Below are positions 31,379-43,137 of a stretch of 64,000 nt of DNA, piece after piece. The notes below the pieces were generated by a model. That model saw only the letters and a list, made by a program, of their open reading frames with translations. It had not been told where the DNA came from and ran no database searches. The stretch lies in assembly GCA_037178855.1 (NCBI GenBank), contig JASJZC010000001.1, positions 3,348,001-3,412,000 on the forward strand. The letters are read 5' to 3'. A program made the position numbers and the translations under genes. Each line of letters opens with the position of its first letter. Position 1 is the stretch's first letter. This DNA is from Oscheius sp. JU75. Taxonomy: Eukaryota > Nematoda > Chromadorea > Rhabditida > Rhabditidae.

Positions 31379-33207
31379 ATGGAGCCGGAGATGGATGTCG
31401 CTACCCGTCAAGAACAGGGGAGGACTACCGCGCCAGAAAAGAAGAATGGATCCACAGTCGAGAAGAAGGAATCTGCCAGGGAGAAGACGACATCGGGACC
31501 GCAGAAGAAGCAGTCCGACACCGAGAAGAAGGGCTCGCCCACGGAGACGAAAGCAGACGAAAGAAACGGATCTCTTCGAGAGCAGAAGGGATCTGGAGTC
31601 AAAAAGCGCGAGATCGACGTGGTCGAGAAGGCGGAATGTCAGGATGAGAAGCTGGAAAAGCGGAAGACGGAACTGCCCCTGACGAAAGAGGAAGAGCAGG
31701 CACTGGCTGAGCTTCCCTACTACCACGGATATCTGGTCAGACAGGATGCCCAGGAGCTACTTGTCCAGGATGGCGACTTCATCGTCCGTCTCAGTGAATC
31801 CGACGACTGCGCCGGAATGAAGGTTATTCTCTCGGTAGATGAGACCCTCTACCCTCAATAAAGCTCAATTCAGATCGGATCCAAGCAACAGTGTCCCGCC
31901 GGACAGGAACAGGTCGTCGGACAACCGGAACGGATCCGCAACAGTCATCACGTCATTCGACGCGGACCGAACCAGTACTGTCTCGTCGAGGACAAGTCAT
32001 TCCTCACGGTGAAGGATATGATCGACCACTACCGTCAGACTGCCTACATCTGTCGCTTCGGAAGTCTTCTACTCAAGAACGGAATCACCCTCTTGAGATG
32101 GGAATATAAGAACACAGACATCAAGATGAGCGACAAGATCCTCGGAGAGGGCGCCTACGCACTGGTTCGAGAGGGATGGCTGACGAGGAACTGGAAGAAG
32201 GCGAGGAAGGAGAAGAGGGTGGCCATCAAACTAAGTAAGAGCACCAACATTTCCCAGGAGAAACACAAGGCCAAGGTTCAGGAAATGATGAGAGAGGGAA
32301 TTGTTATTCAGAAAAGCTTCTTCAATCATTCCTTCAGGCAAGAATCATGAAGAACCTCAGACATCGGAATGTGGTACGTCTGTACGGAGTGATGCTTTTG
32401 GAACAGCCCGTCGGAATCCTGCTCGAGTTTGTCGACGGAAGCAGCGTCGACAAGTACCTCCGTCAGTACGAGGGACTCGTCGAGACGAAGGAGAAAATCT
32501 TGATGTGCAATGGAGCAGCTGCTGGACTCTCCTATCTCCACAGCAGAAGAATTGTCCATTCTGACGTGGCGGCAAGGAACTTTCTCTACTCGACAGACAA
32601 GGTCATCAAGATCAGCGACTTTGGTCTGTCGCGCATCTCTGAAGTCGAGTACAAGATCAGAGATGAAGTCAAGCTGCCGATCAAATGGCTGGCTCCGGAG
32701 ACGATCAAGCACACGGTCTTCTCGATGAAGACAGACGTCTACAGCTATGGAGTCTGCTGCTGGGAAATCTTCAGCAACGGTGCCGAGCCATTCGACGATC
32801 TGACCAACATGGAGACGAAGCGACGAGTCGTAGCTGGCCAATTCCTCGCCTTCCCCGACGATACTCCGTCCAAGGTGCGCAACTTCTTCAGCACCAGTGT
32901 CTTTCAACTCGACAAGGACAGAAGAGCCTCGATGGCCGACATTGTCCGGTTCATGGAGAATGCCGTCATCGAGAGCAAGATTGCCGAGCTAGCCATACAG
33001 GAACCGATCAAGACGCAGCAGACGCAGAAGACGGAATCGACGTCTCGCAGCTCATTGGAACCGACGAGGGAAATGGTGAAGATGGAAAAGACGGTCAATA
33101 AGAAGTCTCGGAGCACTCTGACCTCGAACGAATCGCTGGATCCGAAGAGGAAAGGGCCGAGGACGAAGAAGACTCACTTCAAGTCGAGATTCGGCGGCAA
33201 GAACTAG
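31379..33207 (+). CDS. SH2-domain non-receptor tyrosine kinase, Fer/Fes-like
   Basis: Single messenger from ATG 31379 with small introns of 42 nt (after KVILS, about 31831-31873) and 35 nt (before ARIMKNLRHRNVV, about 32306-32340). An unusual N-terminal region of about 110 residues of Lys/Glu/Thr repeats comes first. The SH2 domain follows (PYYHGYLVRQDAQELL, the phosphotyrosine Arg in DFIVRLSES, GPNQYCLVEDKSFLTV), then the kinase domain with GEGAYALV, VAIKLSK, DFGLS and LAPETI. The catalytic loop reads HSDVAARN, so the usual HRD Arg is Ser. A basic Ser/Thr-rich tail ends the protein. The SH2-kinase order without SH3 fits the Fer-like group expanded in nematodes. No F-BAR domain is visible. 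The missing RD arginine suggests activity independent of activation-loop phosphorylation. Confidence 0.92.
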
Positions 33208-33704
33208 CCGATCGAAAAAAAAAACACAAAAAAAAACACTACAAAATCTACTTCGATAAAACTTTTCTTAAACACTATTATTTTTTCTTTTCTCTTTTTA
33301 TCTGATAGACCTTCTTCTTATCCTCGTCTGCTCTCTTCTTCATGGAAAGCCCTGCCTACTTTGGTACAGGAAAAGAGAAATCTCGTTTTGAGAAAAAAAA
33401 ACTCTTGTCTCGGTACACGAAAACATTAGGATCATTAGATAAACATGATGAACGCGTGCTCTTTGTCTGTCTACATCTCTTATCCACTTTTCCCGATGAC
33501 CATCAGCCAAATGCGTATGGATCAGGATGCTTTGTGAAAGAACATCTAATAAGGATAATTTGTAGAGACATAAATAGGAAAAGTGCGGCATTGGATAAGC
33601 GGTCAGAGTATAGAACTGCAGCTGCACGGAAAAGATTTGTTAGAACATGAAAACTCATTTATCGTTTTATCTCTCGACAGAATCTGACAAGATTCAAAAA
33701 GACA

Positions 33705-33830
33705 AGTAATGCTATCGCCCCTTTGGGATGAACGACAGAATCGTTATTGAAATTTGCCCGGTTCCTATTCCCTACTGTCATCCCTCATAACCCTTCCTTC
33801 CCACTTCATCCTGCTCGCATGTTCTCTCAA
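33705..33830 (+). repeat. Dispersed repeat family R2, copy 2
   Basis: Starts AATGCTATCGCCCCTTTGGG and runs through CCTATTCCCTACTGTC and a CCTTCCTTCCC tract. It aligns with 2970-3110 in the same orientation. Confidence 0.7.
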
Positions 33831-33984
33831 CAACTTGTTTAAAGTGACTCTACTTGATTTCACTTGCACACAAAGAAACTTCTAATTGCCAAGAATGGCT
33901 TCAGGCAGACAGACAAACAGTATCGGGAGCACAATGTAAAACAGACAAGTTTGACTATTGCACCGTTGGGGCTCGAGTGGCAGG

Positions 33985-34110
33985 TAGGTGCAGATGACGC
34001 ACGACGTGTTACACGCGTCGCCACTTTTTCAAACCGGGCGCAAATGCCGCTCGTTTTCTTAGGACCAGTACCCAACAGAAATCCTGATTTAAACCGGTTT
34101 TGGCTGCTCT
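33985..34110 (+). repeat. Dispersed repeat family R4, copy 2
   Basis: Matches the reverse complement of 19575-19700 over about 110 nt, with a conserved core around AAACCGGGCGCAAATGCCGC. Confidence 0.8.
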
Positions 34111-34529
34111 GTGTAACGTTGGAAATTCGCTAACATTTCCATTGACAGATAGTAAACTTTTTAGGACTAGTCAAGCAGAGCAATTGAACGGATTCAGGCG
34201 ATGCGGTTTTGTACTGTCCAGTAGCCAAACTGAACTACTCTGAGGCCATTACGAAGTCACACCTTTCCCCAGTCAGAATGAAACCAAGGAAAAGAGCAGA
34301 TGCTTCGACAGTGAGTAGAGGAGTATGCTGGTAGGACTGTCAAAGTTTGTGCCAAAATTCTCTGGCCAAAAGACCAGTCACTACTTCCAGACTATGGAAA
34401 ATTTGGTGTCTAATAGTGAGGTGAGCTGCTTTTGTCTTGGAAAGCAGCCTTCTTGGTGCTTTTGCATATTTTTTCAGTAAATTACCGGTTTGTAGAGGAT
34501 TTCCTCAAGTATTGCGCCGGCGTTCTTCT

Positions 34530-34975
34530 TACTGATTTTCACTTGTTTGAACATCCACCTTTTTTTTAACAGCTGCGGGTCCCGCCTTGCCAGTCCTTTA
34601 ACATTTGGCAGCGGATTTCACCGATTTACTTAAGAATTTTTCTCCCCCACAGTGTGCACTCCATAGACTAGAGGTTTGCCCCCAAAATAATTCTAAAGAT
34701 ACTCTTATGGAATGAGGTTGTCTCGATTTTACTGTGGAACAGTTTCACCTTGATATGGTACTTCGAAACTTATGTTACGTCTCACTTCTGACTCAAAAAG
34801 GCTCAATCTTGCAGCTCGAACAAGTTGCAGAAACTGAAAGCCAGTGCAATCTCGACTTGCTATGACTTGTCAAATTACCTGAATTTTAACTTTTGCGAAC
34901 TAGAAAAGGTCGCTTTAAAGGGTTGGCGCGGTGGCGTTCCCGCGAGAGGAAATCTTACAGTATGGCGCCAATCAA
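34530..34975. mobile_element. MITE-like inverted-repeat element, R3-related (larger copy)
   Basis: The left arm contains GCGGGTCCCGCCTTGCCAGT then CCTTTAACATTTGGCAGCGG, nearly identical to the R3 arm at 12525-12570 read in reverse. The right arm (about 34905-34975) is its imperfect inverted partner and ends in TATGGCGCCAATCAA, the same terminus as the R3 element. The left terminus is eroded. Non-coding core. Confidence 0.65.
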
Positions 34976-35290
34976 TATCGTTTCTGAACATTCTATATTG
35001 TTTCTTTCGAAGTTTAAAATTCTTTCTTCGTTATAAACCGGCGACATGTTGGCCGATAAGGTGACCAGCATTGCGACTGGGTCAGCTGGAGACTGGGCGC
35101 GCGAAACGCCGGTATTCAAATTCCCGTCGAATGCTAGTTTCTTCAGGCAGCTACTCGCTCTTTTTCTATTTTTCCTCATTGTTTATCATTTAAAGATGGC
35201 TATATAATTAGCTAACGCCTCTACAAGTCCTTGTCTATGTATTTTTCCGTTGTTTGCTCTTAATTTTTGCTACTCCGTACTTTGCAGCAG

Positions 35291-37195
35291 ATGAGCTCCT
35301 ACAGCAACGAAGAGACGGATCCAATGGACGCGCCCATGCCAGGACGGACCACATCACCCAAGAAATACATCAACAGGTACTATACTTAGCCATATTGAAC
35401 TTCTTTGAATTTTAAGAAAGAGCGTTGCCGATGAAGCCTCCGTAACACAGCAGTACATCATGGGGAACGTCAAGGAGTTGACTGTGTTGTGGGATGAGGT
35501 CGACATGAGCGAGAAAGATCGGTAAGCTGCTTCATAGATACCTCAAGTCAATCCTTCTTTTTAGTGTCCAACGACTTCACAAAGTCTACTCGCACATCCG
35601 TGAACTCACCGATAATATGTACGCGTCGGAAGTCCAGATGGTCCAGAGCGTGAAAACTACAATCAGCGATGGACTACAGACGATCAAAGATCTGAGACGG
35701 GAACTCTGCATGGATGAATGGACATCGGATCACAAATACCCATCTATTGCCTTGGTTTGTTGTCTTCTGCTTTCATAATACGAGAATGTTTAGATGAAAG
35801 ATGTGGAGAACGAACAACAGCATTTGAGCAAGCTTTTCGAAACGCGAAAGGACGAGCAGGACAGAATCATTGAGCGGCTTGAGGTATTGTGTGACCGACT
35901 CGGGAAATCTCAGGTCGAGCATCTCCCTGAACCGACCAAAAAGGTATGTCGTTTTACTTGATCTCGCTAAACGACGGCTTTCAGCTAGTTTCTCGCTCGG
36001 AGCTACGCAGATGCAGCGATCTTGTTGCCACTTTCGAGAAGGAATTGAAGGAGCGTGTGGTCAAGGCTTTGTCCTGGCAAGCCGACCTCCGTGTTTGGTA
36101 CAGGAATCTCAAGCCAGTCTACGGAGATAACACTGAAGCAGCTCTTCAAGTCTTCCTCAATGAGGACATCGAAGACGACAACTTCCTGTTGACCACCTCC
36201 ATCATAGAACGTCTAGAGACTTTCTGGAACGAGGTAATTTGTTTCCGCCAGTCTGTAAAATCATTTTTCAGTATTATGCAATGCACAACACATGGAAGAG
36301 CAACATGGATCTGGAATGGACTACGCACTACGCCGAACTGAAAGATCTCTGGGATCAATGTCTGTATGGTGTCGAAGAACGAATTTTCCCCTCCCAGTTT
36401 GATCCTGCTCGTCACTCGCAAGATGACATTGACGCGATGGCTGACGAAGTACGCAATCTGCAGCAGATTGTCGCCAGAAGAGAGCCAATCTACAAAGCCC
36501 TTTCCCTGTAAGTTGTCCATTTTTTTCCCCACTGTATAACACCCTTTCTTTCCAGATGGAAAGAGGCCTGGCAACAAAAACTGCATTTGGAGGAGCTGAA
36601 GAAGGACCCGGCCTATTACCAATCCCGTGAACGTGGCCGCAACATCAGTAAAGACGCTCAGCAAGAACGTTATTTACACGATGTCAAGCTGCCCCAATTG
36701 AAGAAGGCTGTCGCATCGGCATATGCCACATATTTGGAGAGTCGCCCAGAGGACAGAGTTCTGTAAGTTAACTTTTTTTTGTCTACCTATGTCGTCTGTA
36801 AAGCATCGAGGGCTATTTACCTGTGCAGTACATCGAATGGCTGGAAAACGAGTACAACTTGTCCAAAGAGAGGGAACGAACAGCCAAATTGGTGCAGAAG
36901 AAGACGATCACCGGCGTCTTCAACACTCCGCAGACGGGCAAGAGAATCAACAATCTACCTGTATCGAAGTCGTCCAATGTTCCTCCGAAGAAGAAGAAAC
37001 TGGCCGAGCCTCAGATAAGCATCATTACACCTACCAGAACACCTTCCGTGGTTTGTCTTTCAATCATTTTTTTTCTTATCAGCCGAGTTTCAGCATGGTC
37101 CGAAGACGTCGTCACCCAAAGAATTCGGCACGCCAATCACTCCATCATCCACTCCGAGAAGAGCTAACACGCCAAGCAGCAGACGATTTCCGTAA
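35291..37195 (+). CDS. PRC1/SPD-1 (MAP65-family) microtubule-bundling protein
   Basis: The ATG at 35291 lies 3 nt after TTTGCAG. About nine exons run to TAA at 37193-37195, giving close to 500 residues. Features typical of MAP65/PRC1 are visible: long N-terminal coiled coil with the dimerisation part (VTQQYIMGNVKELTVLWDEV), the spectrin-like microtubule-binding segment (FWNEYYAMHNTWKSNMDLE, ELKDLWDQCLYG, RARIN-like basic stretches) and a basic disordered tail with SP/TP sites (TPSSTPRRANTPSSRRFP) as in CDK-regulated PRC1. It cross-links antiparallel microtubules in the central spindle during cytokinesis. The last intron boundary near 37050-37090 has two in-phase options. The gene converges on ceramide kinase with 75 nt between stops. 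Confidence 0.93.
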
Positions 37196-37270
37196 ACCTG
37201 TAATAGTATTACACATGTTCAGATCACTACTCGATCAGTCTTTATTAAAAACGTTGCCAAAATACTAGTA

Positions 37271-39363
37271 TCACTTGTAAACGAGACTGCTTTTCCTCTG
37301 CTTGATTTTACTTCGTCTCGAAACTCCCACTTGAGCTGCATCTCGACCGAAGAAGCTGATCAACTGTGGATGTAACCTGGAAAGTAGGGTTCAGCATTGG
37401 CCGAAAAGGGAGCAACCTGAAGTGAAGGGGTTTTCCTTTGGGCTGCTTGAGTATCTCTCCGTCCAGATTCCAAACTCCCGGATCTGGTTGGTCGTCATCG
37501 GGCTGATACGACCACTTTGTCACTCTGTAGACATTGAGTGAGTTGTCCAAATGGTACAGCTGAAAATTTCCAACATTTTTAGGCGAAAAGTACTGAAACA
37601 TACCCCTTTGCCGCCGTACATAGCTACTTTCCGCATGAACTGGACGTTATGCCATCTTGAGATACGTGGGACGAGAGCCAAATCCAGTGTCCCGTCTCCG
37701 ATCCCAGTGAATGGAGCCAGACCGTACGGGGTGAAGGGAGTAACTGTGGGAATGACACAGCAGATGACGTGAGTGAATTCGGCATGCCAGTGGTAGTCGT
37801 AACGAGGAGAAGAAGGAGAGCTGGCGGACTCCGAATTATCACAAATTGGGCACTGCCCTATGCATTTCGGCAGATTCGTAGCCGGGTCGACGGTTTCCTT
37901 GTGCGAAAGACTGAAACAGACGCGGCCCTTGTAGGTCGGATGTCGAATTGTGGTCCGAAGGGCGCTCCATTGGTAGCGACAGGGACCGAGACAACGATAG
38001 CGCTCGGAATCTAGCAACACCGAGCCCAACCAGCCATAGGAAATTGCATTCGCCGATATACGCAGTAGACTTTGATCCTCGTGAACAGTGCAGACGTCCA
38101 CGTTGCATTCGGAGCCTGAAATATGCTTGTTTTGCTGGTAAAATAGGCTGAAAGTCAAAATATGAAGATTAAAAAAGTTTCTGACGAGAGTGGGATTCGA
38201 ACCCACGCCCCCGAAGAGACTGGTGCCTTAAACCAGCGCCTTAGACCACTCGGCCATCTCGCCACACGTGCAAGTCGTGAGTGAGGCTGTTTATACTGCT
38301 TACCAATTGCAATGTGAACAGCCGCTGTGGCCCAATCGTCCGTTTCATGCACCGTCGAGACGATCGAGTTCGCGGAACCGGCTCCAATAATTCCAAATTT
38401 GAAGTGAGGCGTGACCAGGCGGGCCGAATCCGGGTCATCAATGTCTGCTCCGGCGTCTAGTTGTGTCCGTTTAAGGGCGCCAGTCATCACCTCGTTGAAC
38501 AGACCATCACCACCGACCGAGACGACTCCTTCCAACGCGAGCCATTTCTGCTTGTTCATTTCCATGAGATAGTCTCTCGCATGATTGGCTCGCTCCGTCA
38601 GGACGACCTGGAACGACAGTCCTGGTGTCAACTCAAAAAAGGGTCGGGTCTTCGTGTCGAAAATCTTCTGAGCTTTTCTTTTACCACCGAATGGGTTGAT
38701 AAAGACGATGATGTTTTTCGGGCGACTCCGGATTGCTATAAATGACCAGTTTGTCAACAATTTAGCAAAAGAAATCTACTTTTGAGGGTGCTGTAGATGA
38801 TCTTATACCAATAGTCGCATTCCGCCTTGTGTTCAAATGTTATAGGGAGCTCCTTCAGCCTCCACTTATGTTTGTCCTTTTTATAGACAAAGTAGAAGTA
38901 GAGGGTTGCTTCTGAAGCTTGTGCCTATACATTTGTATTATTCGTAAAGACTGTAAACATACATTTTTAGGCGGCAATTGCGGTATACCTCGTCGTACTT
39001 TGACGCGATAACGAAGGGCCGTTAGTAATTCGTCAAGTCGGTAGATGACCCAATGCTTCTGCGACTCACTGAAACAGTTTGATTACGCGTTTGGGTAATA
39101 AAGGAGGACTCACTCTAGAAGTTGAAATTCGAAGACATTCAAGACCCTATCAAAGACAATTCTGTGGCGTTTCCCGTGTGGAGATGTCACTTGGGCAATA
39201 AGACGACCCGTTTCTCCAGGAATACGTGATCTCTGTGAGAAGGAGGCGTTTGACGTCGATGTTAACCCTGAATCTGCTACTTTCGAACAAGAACAAAGAG
39301 CAGCAGACCTCTGACAGATTCTGTGGGTAATAAGGGCGTCACATCCGGGCTCATCTCCGACAT
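37271..39363 (-). CDS. Ceramide kinase (CERK-like)
   Basis: The ATG at 39363 (MSEMSPDVTPLLP) opens a chain of exons. An N-terminal PH-like region (RHRIVFDRVLNVFEFQLLE, YFYFVYKKDKHKWRLKEL) precedes the diacylglycerol-kinase-type catalytic domain (KNIIVFINPFGGKRKAQKIF, ALEGVVSVGGDGLFNEV, KFGIIGAGSANSIV). The C-terminal lobe carries CIGQCPIC (CXXXCXXC-like) and FTGIGDGTLDLALV, typical of CERK. It ends at TGA 37271-37273. CERK phosphorylates ceramide to ceramide-1-phosphate at Golgi and plasma membranes using ATP. One intron of about 190 nt contains a complete tRNA-Leu gene on the same strand. Another intron is only about 29 nt. Confidence 0.92.
38182..38263 (-). tRNA. tRNA-Leu (anticodon UAA), nested in a ceramide kinase intron
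   Basis: The minus strand reads GGCGAGATGGCCGAGTGGTC, then an anticodon arm CTGGTTTAAGGCACCAG with anticodon TAA, a long variable arm (class II, as in tRNA-Leu) and the T arm GGGTTCGAATCCC. The 7-bp acceptor stem (one G-U) ends with discriminator A. A and B boxes are intact, and a T6 pol III terminator follows immediately on the minus strand (38171-38176). 82 nt, no intron, no encoded CCA. Confidence 0.97.
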
Positions 39364-40284
39364 TGTTAATCTCAAATTATTTTTTAAAATGATGATAAAG
39401 TAAAGGGAAAGAGCGAAATTGAGAAAAAAAAATTATTAGGGCTTTTCGTATAAAATCCAATACCAATACAATTGTTCAAAATAACTAATCGTAACAAACA
39501 AGATTGGGTGTGGTCGGACGGTGGGTTGGCATCAAAAAAAAAAGGATGAGTCATCCTACTACTTTAGTGAAGCAGCTATTTTTCAGGGCGGCCAAAATGA
39601 AATCAGGGAGTTGACGCAGAAGAGGTTCTTTAATGTCGTGCCGGAAAGTAACTAGTTTAGGAGAATATAAAGCGTAGGAGGAACGAGAACGAGGATCAAA
39701 AAGGTTCGTTTTTTGAGCTACAGGTAGTGAAAGTTGAGAGAAAATCTAGAATTAGTGAACCAAGGTCGTTAGAAAAATGTTTATTTTTCAACAACATAAC
39801 GAAAATGGGTCATCTAGAAATGCTATAATTGTTGGGAAATGTCCTGAGGAGGCGTGTGTGATTAGCAAGAGTTCCAGGATTTAAATAAGGAGCTAGACAA
39901 GGATGTTTTTGTGCTCTCCTACGCCCGTCTGAGCTTTCAAGAGTTTCGGCACAACAATAGTCTTAAATTCTGTTTTTCTCAATAATGGTATCATGAACTA
40001 ATAATAGAACCAGCCTTTAAAAACAGTGGAGAATTCGGGGGGTTAGAGGCCATATTTGGTGAGCTAGCTTCCTGCAAAAAGGGCCTTTCAGGGCGAATAA
40101 TTGTCTTCATTTAGGAGACATATCCGGCACAATAAACTTCCGCCGTTTTAGTCGATATACTACAAACAGCAAACAGATGGAGGAACAAGAGTGAGAGTGG
40201 GTGGTTTTGACCCTCCGCAGAGCTGGCTGATCTGTGTTTATTGACCAGCTGGCGGAAGAGAGAGAGAGAGAGGGCGAGCGATCG
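39364..40284. other. Intergenic region upstream of ceramide kinase
   Basis: About 0.9 kb, AT-rich, no gene, RNA or repeat recognised. A GA-dinucleotide run lies at 40255-40275. It probably contains promoters for ceramide kinase (minus) and the small + gene. Confidence 0.5.
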
Positions 40285-40670
40285 ATGAAAAAACGGAAAA
40301 GGCATTGCGAGAGAGAAGATCCGTATCCCTATCGCCAAGGACGGGTCATTCGGGGGACGAAATGGGAACTAGTGTTGCTATCCGCGGCTGTTTTCGGCTA
40401 TGTTTGCGGAAAGACGAAGCGTAAACAACGAGCGATAAGATTATTCTTCTTTTTACACGTGCTTTCTTATTTGTCTCTCATTTGTAATAGGCAGTTTCTA
40501 GGACAGATGCGATACATTTTGTTCTAACCGCAGCCGACGCAAAGAAGTTGGACAGCTGTCACCAGCTTACTTTAGGACAGATCAGAAGTGGAATTGATGG
40601 AAAGGTAAGATTGCAGCAGAGAACTGCGGGAAAGACCAGCGGCTTGTTTGACCCTCTGGAGCAAGTGTGA
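40285..40670 (+). CDS. Possible small protein of unknown function, two exons
   Basis: The ATG at 40285 opens a basic N-terminus (MKKRKRHCEREDPYPYRQGR), then a short hydrophobic stretch (WELVLLSAAVFGY). A GTTTGC donor near 40399 can be joined in phase 0 to an exon after TGTAATAG at 40490 that reads AVSRTDAIHFVLTAADAKK through TSGLFDPLEQV to TGA 40668-40670. AATAAA lies near 40737. About 98 residues are predicted. The second exon looks more convincing than the first. No family recognised. Confidence 0.4.
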
Positions 40671-40799
40671 GACAGAAAAAGCAAATGAATCACTCCGCGT
40701 GGAGTGCCTGGTCAAGTGGCATTTATTCCTGTCTCCAATAAAAATACGCCTTGTAGTTTATAAATTTTTATGCAAATGAAAAACAACTAACAACAACAG

Positions 40800-41362
40800 C
40801 TACTTCTTGCTTCCAGCCGGTGCGCAATCGTATTTACCTCGAACAATTTTGGCTTTGATGGAGATGAGATCTCTTCGGCGACCGCCTTCAACTAGAACCT
40901 GAAAAATGTTGTTTAAATAACGAAGATTCCTCAAGACCAACCTGGGAATGCTCTTGAAGATTATGACCAATTCCGGGAATGTAGGCTGTCACTTCGTTGC
41001 CAGTGGAAAGTCTCACTATTGCGCATTTTCTATTGCCCGAGTTCGGCTTTTTCGGATGACGAATTACAGCTGAAGTGATATTGTAAAGGCTAAAATCCGC
41101 TACATACTTTTGAGAACGATTCCTCGGAAATGATTGTAGCCACTAATTGGCGACTTGTCTTTACTTCTAGATCGTCGAGCAGGTGGACCATTTCTATAGT
41201 GGATAAACTGTAAATATAGTTGTCGAGGTATGTGGAGACAAAAGAAACCTGTAATATGTTGTTCCTAGGAGAAGTTGCAGAGGTATGAAAAGCACATGAC
41301 GTGAATTTCTGCCAAAGCCGTTCCATCGTCTGCGGCAGAAGTTTTGAAAGAGAAGAAAGCAT
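40800..41362 (-). CDS. mRpS12: Mitochondrial ribosomal protein S12
   Basis: Four minus exons from ATG 41362 to TAG 40800. A basic presequence ([20 protein letters not shown]) suits mitochondrial import. The mature part carries the S12 hallmarks: [32 protein letters not shown] and [19 protein letters not shown], ending [17 protein letters not shown]12 is the decoding-centre protein of the small subunit and the streptomycin-response protein in bacteria. About 145 residues, normal. Introns are 35-45 nt. The start ATG lies 2 nt after an AATTTCAG acceptor. Confidence 0.95.
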
Positions 41363-42262
41363 TGCTGAAATTGTGTAGGCTGTTTTGACACTTATGTGGA
41401 ATTACGCTAGCACAAAAAGATGGCAACATAGACAAAAGGTGCGCTAAATACAGAGAAGTTTTGAACTGGCAGCAGGAAAATTCAAATCCTTCTAAAGGCG
41501 GTAAAACGCTGTGTCCATTTTCCTTAACGCTCCTTTATTTTTTCGCCGTACTCTGATTTCATGCTGCTTTTCCTTCACTCTTACACGATCGCCCCGGAGC
41601 TCCTCAAAAAGTCCTTTTATCCAGCCTCCTTGATTTCCTTCTGAAACGGCATCTAAATCGCCGTTTTAGAAGCACAGTTGCAGTAACGAGTTCGCCTACG
41701 AAAAGGTTCGGTTTCAAGTGCTGAAAAGATTAGCCTTTCTGTTGGCATATCAGAACATAGCCATGCAGGCTTCCCTGTGCTTCACATTTTGCAAACGATA
41801 CAAGATTCGAAACTAGGCATGTTCGGTACACAAATTCTTTCTTTCAGTAACTTCTTTTCAATTGTAACAGCGTTTCTGTAACACCTTCGACTACTTCTCC
41901 TGAACACATGATACTAATTCCAGAAATTCTTTTTATCATTTACTGCTCTAAGTTACTTTATTTTCGATCTTTTTGAACTTGATAGGTGACGAGAGGACGG
42001 CCCGGGTGCGATCGATATAACCCAATGACGTCAGCCATCATGTGTGTGCAGCCTGCACTCTCCTCTATTTCCAGCTACTCACGTTCTCTTTTCATATTAG
42101 CCACTTTGTTTACCCCGTTTTGTCGGCTACGAATATATTTTTGCTAATTTATGCAATGTTATCCTCCGAACCGGATGTGTTGCGAAATCCATCCAGTCCA
42201 GTCGCTTTTTTCCACGCTTTCCTCGTGCTCCGACCAATGTCCGTCTTTTCAGTGATGTAAAC
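41363..42262. other. Intergenic region with a consensus CRE
   Basis: 0.9 kb without gene. TGACGTCA, a perfect CREB/ATF palindrome, lies at 42026-42033, about 230 nt upstream of the following + gene. Nothing else recognised. Confidence 0.5.
42026..42033. promoter_or_regulatory. Consensus CRE (TGACGTCA)
   Basis: Eight-base palindrome matching the CREB/ATF binding site, preceded by CCAA. Its position upstream of a putative stress-response gene makes a regulatory role plausible; this is inference from motif and placement only. Confidence 0.45.
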
Positions 42263-42948
42263 ATGTCATCCAATTCTTCAACACCGGCCACATCAGATGG
42301 TAATATGGCCAGCACTTCAAAAATCGATCTGGAGCTCGAGGATACTGTGAACACACTGGGAATGATGATGATCGGCTGCAAGCGTTACAAATCTGAAGAT
42401 TGTTCTCAAGACCACGACGAGAACTCAAAAAATCAGGTTTGGTTAAAGGTTTTTCATTTGTTCATTGCTATTTTTAAGCCCAGCTGCTCCACCGATACAC
42501 AGACAAATAGCCAACAAAGACGTCGCTGTTCTTGGACATACCGCTTGGGCAGATACACTCCATACCATCTTCCGAAGTAAGTGTTCCTGTTTTTAATTTC
42601 GCCTGAGTTCCCTTCAGTGAAAAGCTCACATATACGTTTACAGAAAGTCGAAAACACGTACAAGACATATGTCAATGAGCGAACTCGACTACAATACACT
42701 TTCGAAAGTGCGATGGAAGGGCGACAAGGATCTGGACTACTTGAAATTGGCGATACTTGATGAAAAGTGAGTTTTCCCCTCCACAGTTCGTTCATTCCAG
42801 CAATTACAGAAAGTCAGTTCCTTGTGGAATCGAGGCCGCTCGTCCACCAACTCCGGACGTAGAAGTAGACGAGCTCACGGAGTATTTCTCAGCCTTCGTC
42901 CGCGTCGAGATGAAGATGTCCGCTCTCGTCGATTCGCTGTATTCGTAA
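42263..42948 (+). CDS. OSER1-like (oxidative-stress-responsive serine-rich) protein, tentative
   Basis: Four exons join in phase: 42263-42435 (MSSNSSTPATSDGNMASTSK), about 42480-42576, about 42645-42768 and about 42810-42948, with TAA at the end, giving about 175 residues. The N-terminus is Ser/Thr-rich and acidic, the middle is basic, and the conserved-looking C-terminus contains LDYLKLAILDEKK and ends DELTEYFSAFV-EMKMSALVDSLYS. The ending resembles the C-terminal motif I remember for the OSER1/DUF776 family (MS-MAE-MY-type end). That assignment is from memory and should be treated as tentative. No membrane segment. Confidence 0.6.
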
Positions 42949-43137
42949 ACAGGTTCCCCCTTTCCCATTTTCACGTGTATTGAGAGTTTTGTATACAGTC
43001 TAGTTTTGTTAAATTTAATGTATAAATACACAAACGACTTGGTCATTCTGAGAGAGACAGGGAGTGATCACTTTGAAGAGAAAAGCAGCCGATTATCCTG
43101 AGATCTGACTAGAGTTCGAGTATGTCAAAAATAGGCG

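Larger units (their letters stand above)
33208..35290. other. Two-kilobase repeat-rich spacer before PRC1
   Basis: No gene supported; open frames at 33340-33650 and 34825-35180 overlap repeats or lack splice sites. It holds R2 copy 2 (33705-33830), R4 copy 2 (33985-34110) and the R3-related inverted-repeat element (34530-34975). The remainder is AT-rich. Confidence 0.6.

Noticed and set aside
33342-33650. 102-codon + frame after the SH2-kinase
   Set aside because: Both strands are open in AT-rich spacer; no codon bias or splice signals.
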